Source of the DNA: JAGOEX01 sp964630905
GTDB taxonomy: Bacteria; UBP6; UBA1177
Length of the DNA stretch: 24,981 nt
Direction of reading: 5' to 3'
Assembly (NCBI GenBank): GCA_964630905.1
Contig: CAZVWR010000047.1
Coordinates: forward strand, 1 to 24,981
In this document: positions 1-8,387 of the stretch, one piece after another
Layout: every line of letters begins with the position of its first letter
Numbering within the stretch: the stretch's first letter is position 1
Position numbers and translations under genes: made by a program
The notes under the pieces: model-generated
What the model saw: the letters and a program-made list of their open reading frames with translations, nothing else
Databases searched by the model: none
Told to the model about the DNA's origin: nothing

Positions 1-1
1 A

Positions 2-160
2 ATATGTTCATCGGATGATGGCGTTTCAAACGATTTGTGCGGTCCTGTAGTTTGTGACGGAATAGTCAATGATTGTGTAGGTTTTACTGATGATGAGGTA
101 GTAGCTCCTCTGTGTGAAGAAGGTCTTACATGTCACGGAAATCTTGGTTGTCAGGAATAA
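2..160 (+). CDS. C-terminal fragment of a Cys-rich secreted-type protein
   Basis: An open frame enters from the left edge and ends at TAA 158-160, giving 52 residues. Seven of them are cysteines, spaced irregularly among acidic and small residues (for example LCGPVVC and LTCHGNLGCQE). This resembles the Cys-rich modules of the lipoprotein encoded at 18065-19252, so an extracytoplasmic disulphide-rich protein is the likely source. The 5' part is outside the window, so no signal peptide or family can be judged. The gene converges on the ychF-like gene, with only 9 nt between their stop codons. The open frame and composition are seen; the secreted nature is inferred. Confidence 0.6.
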   Translation: MCSSDDGVSNDLCGPVVCDGIVNDCVGFTDDEVVAPLCEEGLTCHGNLGCQE

Positions 161-169
161 AGAAATTCT

Positions 170-1189
170 TTAGACATTAAACCTGAAATTTATGATATCG
201 CCGTCTTTGACGACATATTCCTTTCCTTCAAGTTTATAGGCACCGGCTTTTTTGCACTCTGCTTCAGAGCCGTATTTTATGAAATCATCATAGAAAATGG
301 TCTCGGCACGGATGAATCCTCTTTGAATATCGCTGTGTATTTTTCCGGCGGCATAAACGGCAGTTGTCCCATGTTTAATGGGCCATGCACGCACTTCATC
401 TTCTCCTGCAGTAAGGAACGAGATAAGTCCCAGAGAATGATATGCACTTTTTATGAATCTTATTTTCGCACTTTCAGTAAGTCCGTAATCCTTAAGAAAT
501 TCAAGCTGTTCCTGCGTGTCAAGCTCTGAGAGTTCTATTTCTATCGGAGCACTGACGCAGAAATGTTCAACACCGTCATTTTTGAGTATTTCCGCAAGTT
601 TTTCAGGAACTTCCATTTTTCCTTCAGGCTGATTAATAAGAACAATGATCTTTTTCATTGAAAGAAAATTATAATTTGAAACGAGTTCCGCTTCATCCTC
701 GGTTATTTTCTCAGCAGGAAGCTCACCGTTTTCAAGAATGGTCTGAAGTTTTTTTAACACATTGATCTCCGGAGGATTTTTCTTTTCCTTCATTTCCCGC
801 TCAAGCCTTCTTTCGACAACGACAAAATCGGTAATTATCAGGTCATCTTTGAGTTTTTTGTACTCTGTGAGCGGATCAACTCCGTCTGAAGTCATCAGCG
901 AATCGAAATTCCTCAGAACAAGAATAAGAAGATCTGTTTTCTGAACCATATTCTTTATTTTCGGACTCACCACAGTTTCTTTTGCATGAGGAACAGAATA
1001 GTCACTGAGTACAAATTCCCCGTAAGTTTTCTTTTTCGGATTATAAATTTCAGATAACTTGTCAATTCTTTCATCGGGAACCTTGATCGTTCCCACAGTT
1101 TCTTCTTTCTTCCCACTTTCAATTCCTGTAAGTGCCTGAAAAACCGAACTTTTCCCCGAAAATGGAAGACCGATAAGCGCTGCTCTCAT
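170..1189 (-). CDS. ychF: YchF/OLA1-family P-loop protein with degenerate G3 motif
   Basis: This 339-residue protein belongs to the YchF/OLA1 group of Obg-superfamily NTPases, ribosome-associated proteins that usually prefer ATP. Visible features are a P-loop GLPFSGKS (residues 7-14), an NQPE motif matching the family NxxE G4 motif, SAPIEIELSEL at G5, and a typical C-terminal TGS-like domain from FTAGEDEVRAW to DGDIINFRFNV. Oddities: the DIAGLVKG (G3/switch II) segment and the glycine-rich loop after it are missing, replaced by LSDYSVPHAK, and the protein is about 25 residues short of the usual ~363. It may be a paralogue or a pseudo-NTPase beside a canonical YchF elsewhere. Its ATG directly abuts the TAA of the upstream muramidase gene, with AGGAGA as ribosome binding site, so translational coupling is likely. 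Confidence 0.85.
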   Translation of the reverse strand: MRAALIGLPFSGKSSVFQALTGIESGKKEETVGTIKVPDERIDKLSEIYNPKKKTYGEFVLSDYSVPHAKETVVSPKIKNMVQKTDLLILVLRNFDSLMTSDGVDPLTEYKKLKDDLIITDFVVVERRLEREMKEKKNPPEINVLKKLQTILENGELPAEKITEDEAELVSNYNFLSMKKIIVLINQPEGKMEVPEKLAEILKNDGVEHFCVSAPIEIELSELDTQEQLEFLKDYGLTESAKIRFIKSAYHSLGLISFLTAGEDEVRAWPIKHGTTAVYAAGKIHSDIQRGFIRAETIFYDDFIKYGSEAECKKAGAYKLEGKEYVVKDGDIINFRFNV

Positions 1190-2416
1190 TTATTTCTCCT
1201 GATATATCTTAAATTGTTTAAAAATCTCATCTGCTCTTTTTTCACATTTTTTTAAATGTTCATCTATCTCTTTTTCTGTTGCAAAATTATAGAACATGTC
1301 AATAAGCGTTTTCTCTCCGAGCAGAAGATCAATTGCCGGAATATCTTCAATGAATTCATAAGGTTTTGTTCTGAAAAAACCGGATTCACCAATCATTTTC
1401 CTGAATGTCTGAATGATCGAGATATAAGCTCGGAGCGGTTTAACAACTGATCTGTCTGTAAGTGCAATATAAACGCCCCCGCACCTTTTCATTGCCTGCT
1501 TCTGAAACATAGGTCTGAATTCAAGCGGAATGAATGTTAAACCCTCAATTTTCAATTTATCCAGCTCTTTCTTGAGTATGAAAGGATCAATTCCGGGAAA
1601 TCCTGCAACTTGAAAAGGGAAAGTTGTTCCGCGACCTTCTGAAAGTTCGGTTCCTTCAAGAAGACATCCGCCCGGATAAAGAACTGCGGCATCAACTGTC
1701 GGCATATTTGGAGAAGTCGGCATCCATGGATAATCATATTCGTCCATGAACGAATCTCTTTCCCAGCCGGTAACCATTTCAATTTTCAAGGGAAAATCGT
1801 ATTTTCTTAAATTGTGATAATATCGGGCAACTTCAGCGGAGGTAAGTCCATGCCGGTGAAAGAGGGGGAAATATCCGACAAAACTTTTATATATGCTGTC
1901 ATCAAGCACAGATCCTTCAACGGTTCCCCCTATCGGGTTTATTCTATCAAGAATTATCAGTTCTTTCGGATGGTTATGAAGTTCATCCATGAACATCGCC
2001 AGTGACGCAAGATAGGTGTAATATCTGCTTCCGACATCCTGAATGTCATAGACCGCAACATCAAACATGTCAAAAAGGGCAGTATCGGGCTTAAGAGAGT
2101 GTACAGAATCTCCATAAAGTGAAAAAACAGGTATATTGCCGATCTTATTCTCTTTTCCTACATTTTCCATGTCCTGCGCAACAGGGAAATAACCGTGCTC
2201 AAGTGAAAATATTGCAGTGACATTCACCCCTGCTGCAGTCATTTTTTCAACAGTTGAAATTCCTGATCTGTCAACGGATGTATGGTTTACGATCAGAGCC
2301 GTCTTTCTGTTTTTAAGCGAACTGAAGTTGAAATTGTCGGCACCCTGAAACAGTTTCTTTTTCATGGTGTCATTCGGAGGGTTCATTTTCGCTGTCTTCG
2401 GAAACAACATGAACAA
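1190..2416 (-). CDS. namZ: DUF1343 / NamZ-type exo-beta-N-acetylmuramidase
   Basis: The protein matches the DUF1343 family, whose characterised member NamZ removes terminal MurNAc from peptidoglycan fragments. Recognisable blocks are ALIVNHTSVD, SLEHGYFP, DVAVYDIQDVGSRYYTY, LDRINPIGG, PWMPTSPNMPT, GCLLEGTELSEGRGTT, and PFQVAGFPGID. The length of about 400 fits the family. I see no signal peptide or lipobox, so a cytoplasmic recycling role is possible. The start is uncertain: the ATG at 2416 overlaps the end of pssA by 47 nt, whereas an in-frame ATG at 2365 lies 4 nt beyond the pssA stop and would drop 17 poorly conserved residues. Neither has a strong Shine-Dalgarno. The gene sits between pssA and ychF in a minus-strand operon with no intergenic space. 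Confidence 0.85.
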   Translation of the reverse strand: MFMLFPKTAKMNPPNDTMKKKLFQGADNFNFSSLKNRKTALIVNHTSVDRSGISTVEKMTAAGVNVTAIFSLEHGYFPVAQDMENVGKENKIGNIPVFSLYGDSVHSLKPDTALFDMFDVAVYDIQDVGSRYYTYLASLAMFMDELHNHPKELIILDRINPIGGTVEGSVLDDSIYKSFVGYFPLFHRHGLTSAEVARYYHNLRKYDFPLKIEMVTGWERDSFMDEYDYPWMPTSPNMPTVDAAVLYPGGCLLEGTELSEGRGTTFPFQVAGFPGIDPFILKKELDKLKIEGLTFIPLEFRPMFQKQAMKRCGGVYIALTDRSVVKPLRAYISIIQTFRKMIGESGFFRTKPYEFIEDIPAIDLLLGEKTLIDMFYNFATEKEIDEHLKKCEKRADEIFKQFKIYQEK

Positions 2417-3125
2417 AAGCTTTCTTTGTTTTCAATGTTCCGATAACAACATAAGCTACACCTGTGATATAAATAAGCCACGGGAGTATTCTGATAAGTA
2501 TAAGCCCGAGAAAAAAGGCAAAAGAAAAAAGCATAATAAGCTGAGCAGATCTGGAAGAGGGCTTTTTTAATTTCGGATATTTGAAAGGGATCAGAAGCAT
2601 TATTGAATGAGCCATCATCATCCCGGCCACAATGTTTACAGTCAACAGGAACTGAAGATTATTTTCAATTGCAAATATCATGTAAACTGCAATCAGTCCA
2701 CCTGACATTGTAGTGGTCAGTCCATAAAAATATTCCTTATCATCTGATTGGCTTACATTATATTTTGCAAGCCGCACGGCACAGAAAACGACATAAAAAG
2801 CACTGGCGGCGACTGCATAGAAGCTGGCATCTGAAAAACCACCGGCAACTTGTGCATTAAAGTAGGAGAAAACAAGTATTGCGGGAGCAAAGCCGAAAGA
2901 GATAAAATCGGAATAGGAGTCAAATTCCACACCGAACATACTCGATACTTTAAAAAATCTTGCGGCGGTGCCGTCAAGTTTATCCATGACACCTGAAAGG
3001 AGGATAAGCCATCCGGCATCAATATAATCACCTTTGATGGAATAAAAGATTGAAGTCAGACCGATAAGCATGTTTAAAACTGTGAAAAAATTGGGAATCA
3101 GAACTTTAGGGTTGTTTTTTATCAT
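2370..3125 (-). CDS. pssA: CDP-diacylglycerol-serine O-phosphatidyltransferase
   Basis: This 251-residue integral membrane protein carries the complete CDP-alcohol phosphatidyltransferase signature DGxxARx8Gx3Dx3D: DGTAAR, then eight residues, G, VEF, D, SYS, D, at about residues 50-72. The N-terminal block (IPNFFTVLNMLIGL) and the spacing to the signature are typical of type II PssA, which makes phosphatidylserine from CDP-diacylglycerol and serine as the precursor of phosphatidylethanolamine. Several hydrophobic helices follow, and the tail is acidic. Other CDP-alcohol transferases such as PgsA share the signature, but the N-terminus fits PssA better. The 3' end overlaps or nearly touches the NamZ start. 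The CsgG-like gene lies 35 nt upstream on the same strand. Confidence 0.88.
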   Translation of the reverse strand: MIKNNPKVLIPNFFTVLNMLIGLTSIFYSIKGDYIDAGWLILLSGVMDKLDGTAARFFKVSSMFGVEFDSYSDFISFGFAPAILVFSYFNAQVAGGFSDASFYAVAASAFYVVFCAVRLAKYNVSQSDDKEYFYGLTTTMSGGLIAVYMIFAIENNLQFLLTVNIVAGMMMAHSIMLLIPFKYPKLKKPSSRSAQLIMLFSFAFFLGLILIRILPWLIYITGVAYVVIGTLKTKKAFVHVVSEDSENEPSE

Positions 3126-3160
3126 TTTAGCCCCGGAGTTATAAAGATTAAAATTGAGGT

Positions 3161-3886
3161 CTATTCGTTTTCAAGTTCATCAAAACTTTCGTTTGCATTC
3201 CGTTTAGTTTTTGAGTCCTTGTCTTCCTTTTTGTTTTCCTGCCCCGATCCTTTCTGGGTGTTACCTTGTGTTGAACCCTGATTGTGTCCCTGTGCCGGTT
3301 TAGCATAGAAAACTCTTGCAGGAAGCTGGTCGGGAGGCGTATTCTGCTGAGTCTGTTGCTGCTGCTGCTGTGGCTGCTGTACCTGTTTTTTTGCAGGAGT
3401 TGTGCCGGTCATTCTGCCGACAAGTGAGTTTACAAGGTTGGATGATGCGTCAATAAGTTTGTCGTTATTATCCGCTACAGTTTTATCTGCAAAAAGGATC
3501 TTTCCTGTGCTTACTTCAACGATCTTGACATTTATGACCAGACTTGAATTGAACTGCTGTAAAGTACCGATCATTACAGATTCGGTGTTAAGGAGTTTAC
3601 CTGCTTCGATCGCTTTTGTTGTGTCGGTGACACCTGTCTGCTGGAAACCCTGTTCGTTAAGGATCTTAACGACCTGCATTCTTTCAAGAACTTCAAATTC
3701 TCCACAGTTTACAAGTTCTGTGACGACCAGATCTGTCACCCCTATTGCAAGATCGGGAGCGACTTTGACCGGTGAAAGTTCGAGCACAGCTATTCTCATT
3801 TTTTTCTTTGCCAGAAGCGGCTCAAAACCTGTTGATACCAGAAGAAGTATCAGCACTGAAAAAATTGAAAAAACTCTTTTATTCAT
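3161..3886 (-). CDS. CsgG/HfaB-like secreted protein with Gln-rich tail
   Basis: From the ATG at 3886 (GGAGG placed 8 nt upstream) the product is 241 residues; an in-frame upstream ATG at 3907 has no such site. It starts with a signal peptide (MNKRVFSIFS..., hydrophobic core, cleavage probable near LLA-KKK) without a lipobox cysteine. The mature part (MRIAVLELSP, then VTDLVVTELVNCGEFEVLERMQVVKILNEQGFQ, then a GKLLNTESVMIGTLQQF block and VEVSTGKILFADK) looks like the CsgG/FlgO-type alpha-beta domain found in outer-membrane secretion, flagellar and penicillin-binding-protein-activator proteins. The last ~75 residues are a low-complexity tail with a Gln-rich tract followed by charged Asn/Lys/Asp-rich sequence. 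It is probably periplasmic or outer-membrane associated; the exact partner is unknown. First gene of the minus-strand operon. Confidence 0.75.
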   Translation of the reverse strand: MNKRVFSIFSVLILLLVSTGFEPLLAKKKMRIAVLELSPVKVAPDLAIGVTDLVVTELVNCGEFEVLERMQVVKILNEQGFQQTGVTDTTKAIEAGKLLNTESVMIGTLQQFNSSLVINVKIVEVSTGKILFADKTVADNNDKLIDASSNLVNSLVGRMTGTTPAKKQVQQPQQQQQQTQQNTPPDQLPARVFYAKPAQGHNQGSTQGNTQKGSGQENKKEDKDSKTKRNANESFDELENE

Positions 3887-3920
3887 CTTTATCCTCCAAA
3901 GATTCAAAAACGATCTTTGT

Positions 3921-3950
3921 AAATAATCCTCAAATATTGAAAAAAGTCAA
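3921..3950 (-). promoter_or_regulatory. Possible promoter of the minus-strand csgG-like/pssA/namZ/ychF operon
   Basis: On the minus strand TTGACT (plus 3945-3950) is followed after 18 nt by TTATTT (plus 3921-3926), about 35 nt before the ATG at 3886. The -35 is good and the -10 is weak. Confidence 0.4.
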
Positions 3951-4051
3951 TTTAGTTACAGTAAAGGAGCGCCTGAAAATCTGGCAAATTAATTGCTTTT
4001 ATGTAAATTGTTGTAAGTTTATTGAATTCATTCTTGAACTTGGAGATTATT

Positions 4052-5764
4052 ATGATTAAAAAGATCGTTTCGGTTTTAATGCTTATTCTGCCGTTCATGA
4101 TGGCAGCGGGCGAAGTTTATTTCTATTCAGGCGGAAAAAAGATCGTGCTTGAAGAAAATTTTTCAAATTCGTTCCATTCAAAAGAAACACCTGCATACAG
4201 ATTCCCGAAAGGTCACGCGATCAGGGCGAACAGGAATCTTTTTGTTAAGATCCCCGGAACACCTTCTGAAAAAGAAGCACAGAAATGGTGTGAATCAAAC
4301 GGATTGAAGTTGATAAAACAGTATAAATACATTCCGGACTGGTATCTTGTTTCATATTCAGGGGATACAATAAAAAAATCAGCTGAACTTGTGGAAGGAA
4401 GGATCGTTGAGCAGGCGGAACCGAGTTTTTACATACCTCTTGAACTTAAAACTTATGTTCCGGCTGACGAACATTTTTTCAAACAGTGGCATCTTCATAA
4501 CTGGGGAGGAGCGGCAGATGGACTTACGGGTGATGACCATGCCCATGTTGCCGAAGCGTGGAGTGTCATGAGACATTTTACCGGAAAAATGGGTGAAGGG
4601 GTTAAACTTGCGATAATTGATGACGGTTTTGACCTTGATCACGAAGATCTTGCGGGAAGATTTCTCCCGGGAAAAGATTTCATGGATGGTGACGATCTTC
4701 CATATCCGGGGCCTCAGGGTGCTCACGGAACATGTTGTGCCGGAGTTGCAGGGGCAAAGACTAATAATGATATTGGTGTTGCAGGAGCCTGCCCCGACTG
4801 CATGATAATTCCGATAAGGATGAACATGAACAGTACTTCAGGAACACTCGATTCAATTGCAATAGAATCTTTCACATGGGCGGTAGATAATGGTGCTGAC
4901 ATAATTTCAAACAGCTGGGGTCCACCGGACGGAGGAGGAGCAGTTGCAATGGGTCAGGCACTCAAAGATCTTGTAACGAATCTGACAACTTCAGGGAGAA
5001 ACGGAAAAGGGATAATCATCCTTTTTGCGGCAGGTAACGGTGGCGAAAGCATTGAAGGTGACGGTTTTGCAAGCAACCCCGATGTTTTTGCGATCGGAGC
5101 ATCCACTGCGGCGGGTAAAAGATCAAGCTATTCCGATTTCGGCAGTTCTCTTGATTTTCTTGCTCCAAGCAACGATGTGGATAACAGCGGAGGGGGTGAC
5201 GGCTGGAGTGGTGGCGGGTATATTGACGGAATATGGACGACAGACAACACAAACGGCGGATACAACCCCGGACAGCTTGCCGGTGACACAACAGGAAAAT
5301 ATGTAAGTGAATTCGGCGGAACATCTTCGGCATGTCCGCTCGGAGCGGGGATAACAGGACTTGTTCTTGCGGCAAACCCTGCTTTGACAAAGGATCAGGT
5401 CTATGACATATTCAAAACCACCGCTGATAAAGTTAGCAAGGGTGCAGTCAATCCAATGGAAAATGATTACGATTCAAACGGGTTCAGCACTCATTACGGC
5501 TGGGGCAGACTCAATGCATGTGAAGCAGTAAGAATGGCGTTTGATATGGCGGGAAAAAATGTTGAAGATGTGATTTGCGGTGAAGACATTGAAACATCTG
5601 ACAATGACCCTGTAAATCCCGACAAAGAGACTCCGGTCAGTGATAACGAAACGTCTGTGGATGATGACGAAACCACAGATGATTCAAACCTTGAAAATGA
5701 TGATGTTGACCCTGTCGGAAGAAAAGCAGATGACGGATGCTCATGCAGTTTTGTAAACATTTGA
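4052..5764 (+). CDS. Secreted subtilisin-like (S8) serine protease
   Basis: The chosen ATG at 4052 follows GGAG (4042-4045) and begins a signal peptide (MIKKIVSVLMLILPFMMAAG); the longer frame from 4022 would add ten residues before it. The product is 570 residues: signal peptide, an N-terminal pro-region to about residue 150, then an S8 catalytic domain. The triad is visible: Asp190 in AIIDDGFD, His225 in GAHGTCCAG and Ser425 in GGTSSACP, with the oxyanion Asn329 in FAAGNGG. After about residue 505 comes an acidic Asp/Asn/Thr/Pro-rich linker of about 50 residues and a terminal CSCSFVNI. It probably acts in the envelope or outside the cell. A prolyl oligopeptidase gene follows after 15 nt, suggesting a shared proteolysis/peptide-use operon. 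Confidence 0.92.
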   Translation: MIKKIVSVLMLILPFMMAAGEVYFYSGGKKIVLEENFSNSFHSKETPAYRFPKGHAIRANRNLFVKIPGTPSEKEAQKWCESNGLKLIKQYKYIPDWYLVSYSGDTIKKSAELVEGRIVEQAEPSFYIPLELKTYVPADEHFFKQWHLHNWGGAADGLTGDDHAHVAEAWSVMRHFTGKMGEGVKLAIIDDGFDLDHEDLAGRFLPGKDFMDGDDLPYPGPQGAHGTCCAGVAGAKTNNDIGVAGACPDCMIIPIRMNMNSTSGTLDSIAIESFTWAVDNGADIISNSWGPPDGGGAVAMGQALKDLVTNLTTSGRNGKGIIILFAAGNGGESIEGDGFASNPDVFAIGASTAAGKRSSYSDFGSSLDFLAPSNDVDNSGGGDGWSGGGYIDGIWTTDNTNGGYNPGQLAGDTTGKYVSEFGGTSSACPLGAGITGLVLAANPALTKDQVYDIFKTTADKVSKGAVNPMENDYDSNGFSTHYGWGRLNACEAVRMAFDMAGKNVEDVICGEDIETSDNDPVNPDKETPVSDNETSVDDDETTDDSNLENDDVDPVGRKADDGCSCSFVNI

Positions 5765-5779
5765 TAATAAAGGAGAATT

Positions 5780-7897
5780 ATGAAACATTCAGCAGTTTTT
5801 TTCTTGGCAGTTTCCCTTGTTATTGCGGGCTGTGCGGCAAATGCGGCAAATGACGGAAAAAAAGAATCCGCCCCGGTTGCAAAGTGGAATTACCCTGAAA
5901 CAAAAAGAGAAATCGTGGCCGATGAATATTTCGGAACGAAAGTGGAAGATCCTTACCGCTGGCTTGAGGAAAATGAAAATTCTGAAGTTCAGAAATGGAC
6001 AGAGGCACAGAACAATTTCACCGAAAAAACAATTTTTGGCTGGGAACAGTCTGATAAAATGGAAAAGAGACTTTCCGAGATCTGGAATTTTGACAAAATG
6101 CAGACTCCCGTGAAAAAAGGGGATAAGCTTTTTTACAGATTTCAGGAGGGTTTGCAGAATCAGCCGGCTCTTTTTGTGCAAATGGCTGACGGCACAAAAA
6201 AAGAACTTATAGATCCAAACACCATAAATGCTGAAGGGACGACCGCAATGGACTGGTGGTATGCTTCACCAAAAGGGAAGTTCATCGCATATGGACTCAG
6301 CGAGAAAGGATCGGAGCAGTCAGTTCTTCATGTTGTGAATGTCGAAACCGGTGAAAAAGCTGATGAACCCATTGACGGCTGCAGATATGCCTCTGTCGGC
6401 TGGCTGCCTGATGAAAGCGGATTTTTCTATTCAAGGAAACTTGACGGAGACAAGCCCGGAGAGATCGACACAGAGCAGAGCATAAGATTCCACAAGCTTG
6501 GAACACCATCTGAAAATGATGAGATAATCGCAAAAGCCACATTGAAGGAAGGGATAATCGTAAGCACTATAGATAACGAAGGGAAGTGGCTCCTTATCTC
6601 TGAATATATGGGTTCAAGCGGGAAAGCGCGGCTTGAAATATATAACATTGAGAAAAAAGAGAAAAAGCCGGTCGTGGATAATTTTGACGATATTTATGAA
6701 GGTGAGGTATTTGGCGGACATCTTTATCTCAAAACATCAAAGGACAACGCACTGAACTGGAAAATCGAGAAAGTGAACTGTGAAACTCTTGAATGGGTTA
6801 CGGTTGTTCCTGAACACGAAAAGGATGTAATAGAATATTTCGGATTTTCAAACGGGAAGATAGTCGTTCTCAAAATGCACGATGTCGCAAGCAGAATAAC
6901 AGTTGTTGATATTGACGGTAAGAATGAGATCGAAATAAAACTTCCGGTTTTGGGAAATGTTCAGGGAATGTCATCCGAACACAGCAGTGATGAAATGTTC
7001 ATAAGTTTCTCAAGCTTTGCGTATCCTCCGGTAGTATTTCACTATTCTTCAGGAGAACTCAAAACATTCTGGAAAGCCGATGTTCCAGTCGATGTGAAGG
7101 ATATCGTGACCGAGCAGGTAATGTACGAATCAAAGGACGGAACGAAGATCCCGATGTTCATAATTTACAAAAAAGGTCTTGAAAAGAACGGTTCAAATCA
7201 CACATTTTTAAGGGGTTACGGCGGATTTAATGTCAGTTATCCGATGTATTTTTCAGCAACCAATGCCGCATGGATCGAAACAGGCGGAATAATGGCAATA
7301 GCGAATATCAGAGGCGGCGGAGAATACGGAGAAAAATGGCATAGAGACGGTATGCTCGACAAAAAACAGAACACTTTTGATGATTTTGCCTATGCGATGA
7401 AATATCTTGCTGATAACAAATATACAAACCCTGAAAAGCTTGCGATATGGGGCGGAAGCAACGGCGGACTGCTCACAGGTGCAATGCTTACACAGTACCC
7501 TGAACTTTTCAAAGCGGCAGTTGTCGCAGTTCCTCTTCTTGATATGCTGAGATTCCACAAGTTCCTCATCGGAAGATACTGGGTAAGCGAATACGGTTCA
7601 AGTGATGATGAAGAACAGTTCAGATACATTTTCAAATATTCCCCTTATCACAACATAAAAAAAGAAGGTAAATTTCCTGCCGCACTCATCACAGCAGGGG
7701 AACACGATTCAAGAGTTCACCCGATGCATGCAAAGAAAATGGTCGCCGCTTTACAATTTGAGAACAGATCAAACAATCCGGTGTTTCTCTGGGTTGACAC
7801 AAAAGCAGGACACGGACAGGGAAAATCAACTCAGGCAAGGATAAAAGAATCAGCAATGGAACTTGGTTTTTTTCTCAGAATGCTCGGTGTAAAGTAG
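5780..7897 (+). CDS. Prolyl oligopeptidase (S9A) lipoprotein
   Basis: This 705-residue serine peptidase of family S9A cleaves short peptides after proline. It has a lipoprotein signal peptide with lipobox IAG-C18, so it is probably anchored to the inner or outer membrane. The N-terminal segment DPYRWLE and the central repeats are typical of the beta-propeller domain that limits substrate size. The C-terminal alpha/beta hydrolase domain carries Ser560 in GGSNGG, Asp643 in GEHDSRV and His678 in AGHGQG, and the RGGGEYG block is characteristic of the family. A strong AAAGGAGA ribosome site precedes the ATG. It lies 15 nt after the subtilisin-like protease, consistent with one protease making peptides and the other trimming them. 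Related S9 oligopeptidase B enzymes are less likely, given the match to the prolyl type. Confidence 0.93.
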   Translation: MKHSAVFFLAVSLVIAGCAANAANDGKKESAPVAKWNYPETKREIVADEYFGTKVEDPYRWLEENENSEVQKWTEAQNNFTEKTIFGWEQSDKMEKRLSEIWNFDKMQTPVKKGDKLFYRFQEGLQNQPALFVQMADGTKKELIDPNTINAEGTTAMDWWYASPKGKFIAYGLSEKGSEQSVLHVVNVETGEKADEPIDGCRYASVGWLPDESGFFYSRKLDGDKPGEIDTEQSIRFHKLGTPSENDEIIAKATLKEGIIVSTIDNEGKWLLISEYMGSSGKARLEIYNIEKKEKKPVVDNFDDIYEGEVFGGHLYLKTSKDNALNWKIEKVNCETLEWVTVVPEHEKDVIEYFGFSNGKIVVLKMHDVASRITVVDIDGKNEIEIKLPVLGNVQGMSSEHSSDEMFISFSSFAYPPVVFHYSSGELKTFWKADVPVDVKDIVTEQVMYESKDGTKIPMFIIYKKGLEKNGSNHTFLRGYGGFNVSYPMYFSATNAAWIETGGIMAIANIRGGGEYGEKWHRDGMLDKKQNTFDDFAYAMKYLADNKYTNPEKLAIWGGSNGGLLTGAMLTQYPELFKAAVVAVPLLDMLRFHKFLIGRYWVSEYGSSDDEEQFRYIFKYSPYHNIKKEGKFPAALITAGEHDSRVHPMHAKKMVAALQFENRSNNPVFLWVDTKAGHGQGKSTQARIKESAMELGFFLRMLGVK

Positions 7898-7926
7898 CTT
7901 TCAGGGTTTTATTTACAGACTAAATA

Positions 7927-7954
7927 TTGACTTTTTGATTTATGAACTTAATAT
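7927..7954 (+). promoter_or_regulatory. Possible promoter upstream of the hsp20-like gene
   Basis: TTGACT (7927-7932) and TAATAT (7949-7954) are 16 nt apart, about 30 nt before the ATG at 7983. The -10 matches the consensus at 4 of 6 positions. I see no heat-shock-specific element such as a CIRCE inverted repeat. Confidence 0.4.
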
Positions 7955-7982
7955 TATTACGGTCTTTTTATGAGGAGCAGTC

Positions 7983-8387
7983 ATGGAAATCAAAAGGATA
8001 CTTGAGCTGAGAGCCAGGATTGAAAAGGCTTTGGCGTCATATATGGGTGGAAGCGAGAAATCTCCTTTTGATAACAGGGATATAGGTTATATCAACCCCT
8101 CAGCGGATGTCTATATCGACGGGAGAAGACAGTTGATATTCATCGAAACCCCTGCTATGATCGAAGATTCCGTTAAGATTGATATTGTTGATGACAACCT
8201 TGTCTTTTCTTCCGGGAAAAAGGTTTCAAGGCATACCGGCAGAAAATATCTGCAGATAGAAAGGAAAATAGGTTCATATACAAAAAGAATTCCTCTTGCG
8301 TTCAAAGAATCTGAAGTTGTTTCAGTAAAACAGAGTTACAAACTTGGTGTCATAAAAATTGAAATTGAATACGGTGAAAAAAAATGA
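7983..8387 (+). CDS. Hsp20/alpha-crystallin-like small chaperone
   Basis: The 134-residue product has the layout of a small heat-shock protein: a helical N-terminal arm (residues 1-35), then a beta-rich core starting at NPSADVYIDGRRQLIFIETPA, a VKIDIVDDNLVFSSGKK block, an ERKIGSYTKRIPLAF block (compare the family's ER.YG.F.R...LP) and SYKLGVIKIEIEYG, which replaces the usual A.y.nGVL.i.lP. It ends without an obvious IxI extension. Such proteins are ATP-independent holdases in the cytoplasm. Divergence from classical members is substantial, so it could be a specialised Hsp20-domain protein. It has a good GAGGAG site and overlaps the next gene by 4 nt (ATGA), so the two are translationally coupled. 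Confidence 0.72.
   Translation: MEIKRILELRARIEKALASYMGGSEKSPFDNRDIGYINPSADVYIDGRRQLIFIETPAMIEDSVKIDIVDDNLVFSSGKKVSRHTGRKYLQIERKIGSYTKRIPLAFKESEVVSVKQSYKLGVIKIEIEYGEKK

Noticed and set aside
3772..4059. Plus-strand open frame between the CsgG-like gene and the protease
   Set aside because: It overlaps the minus-strand gene and the protease signal peptide, has no ribosome site, and looks like random translation.
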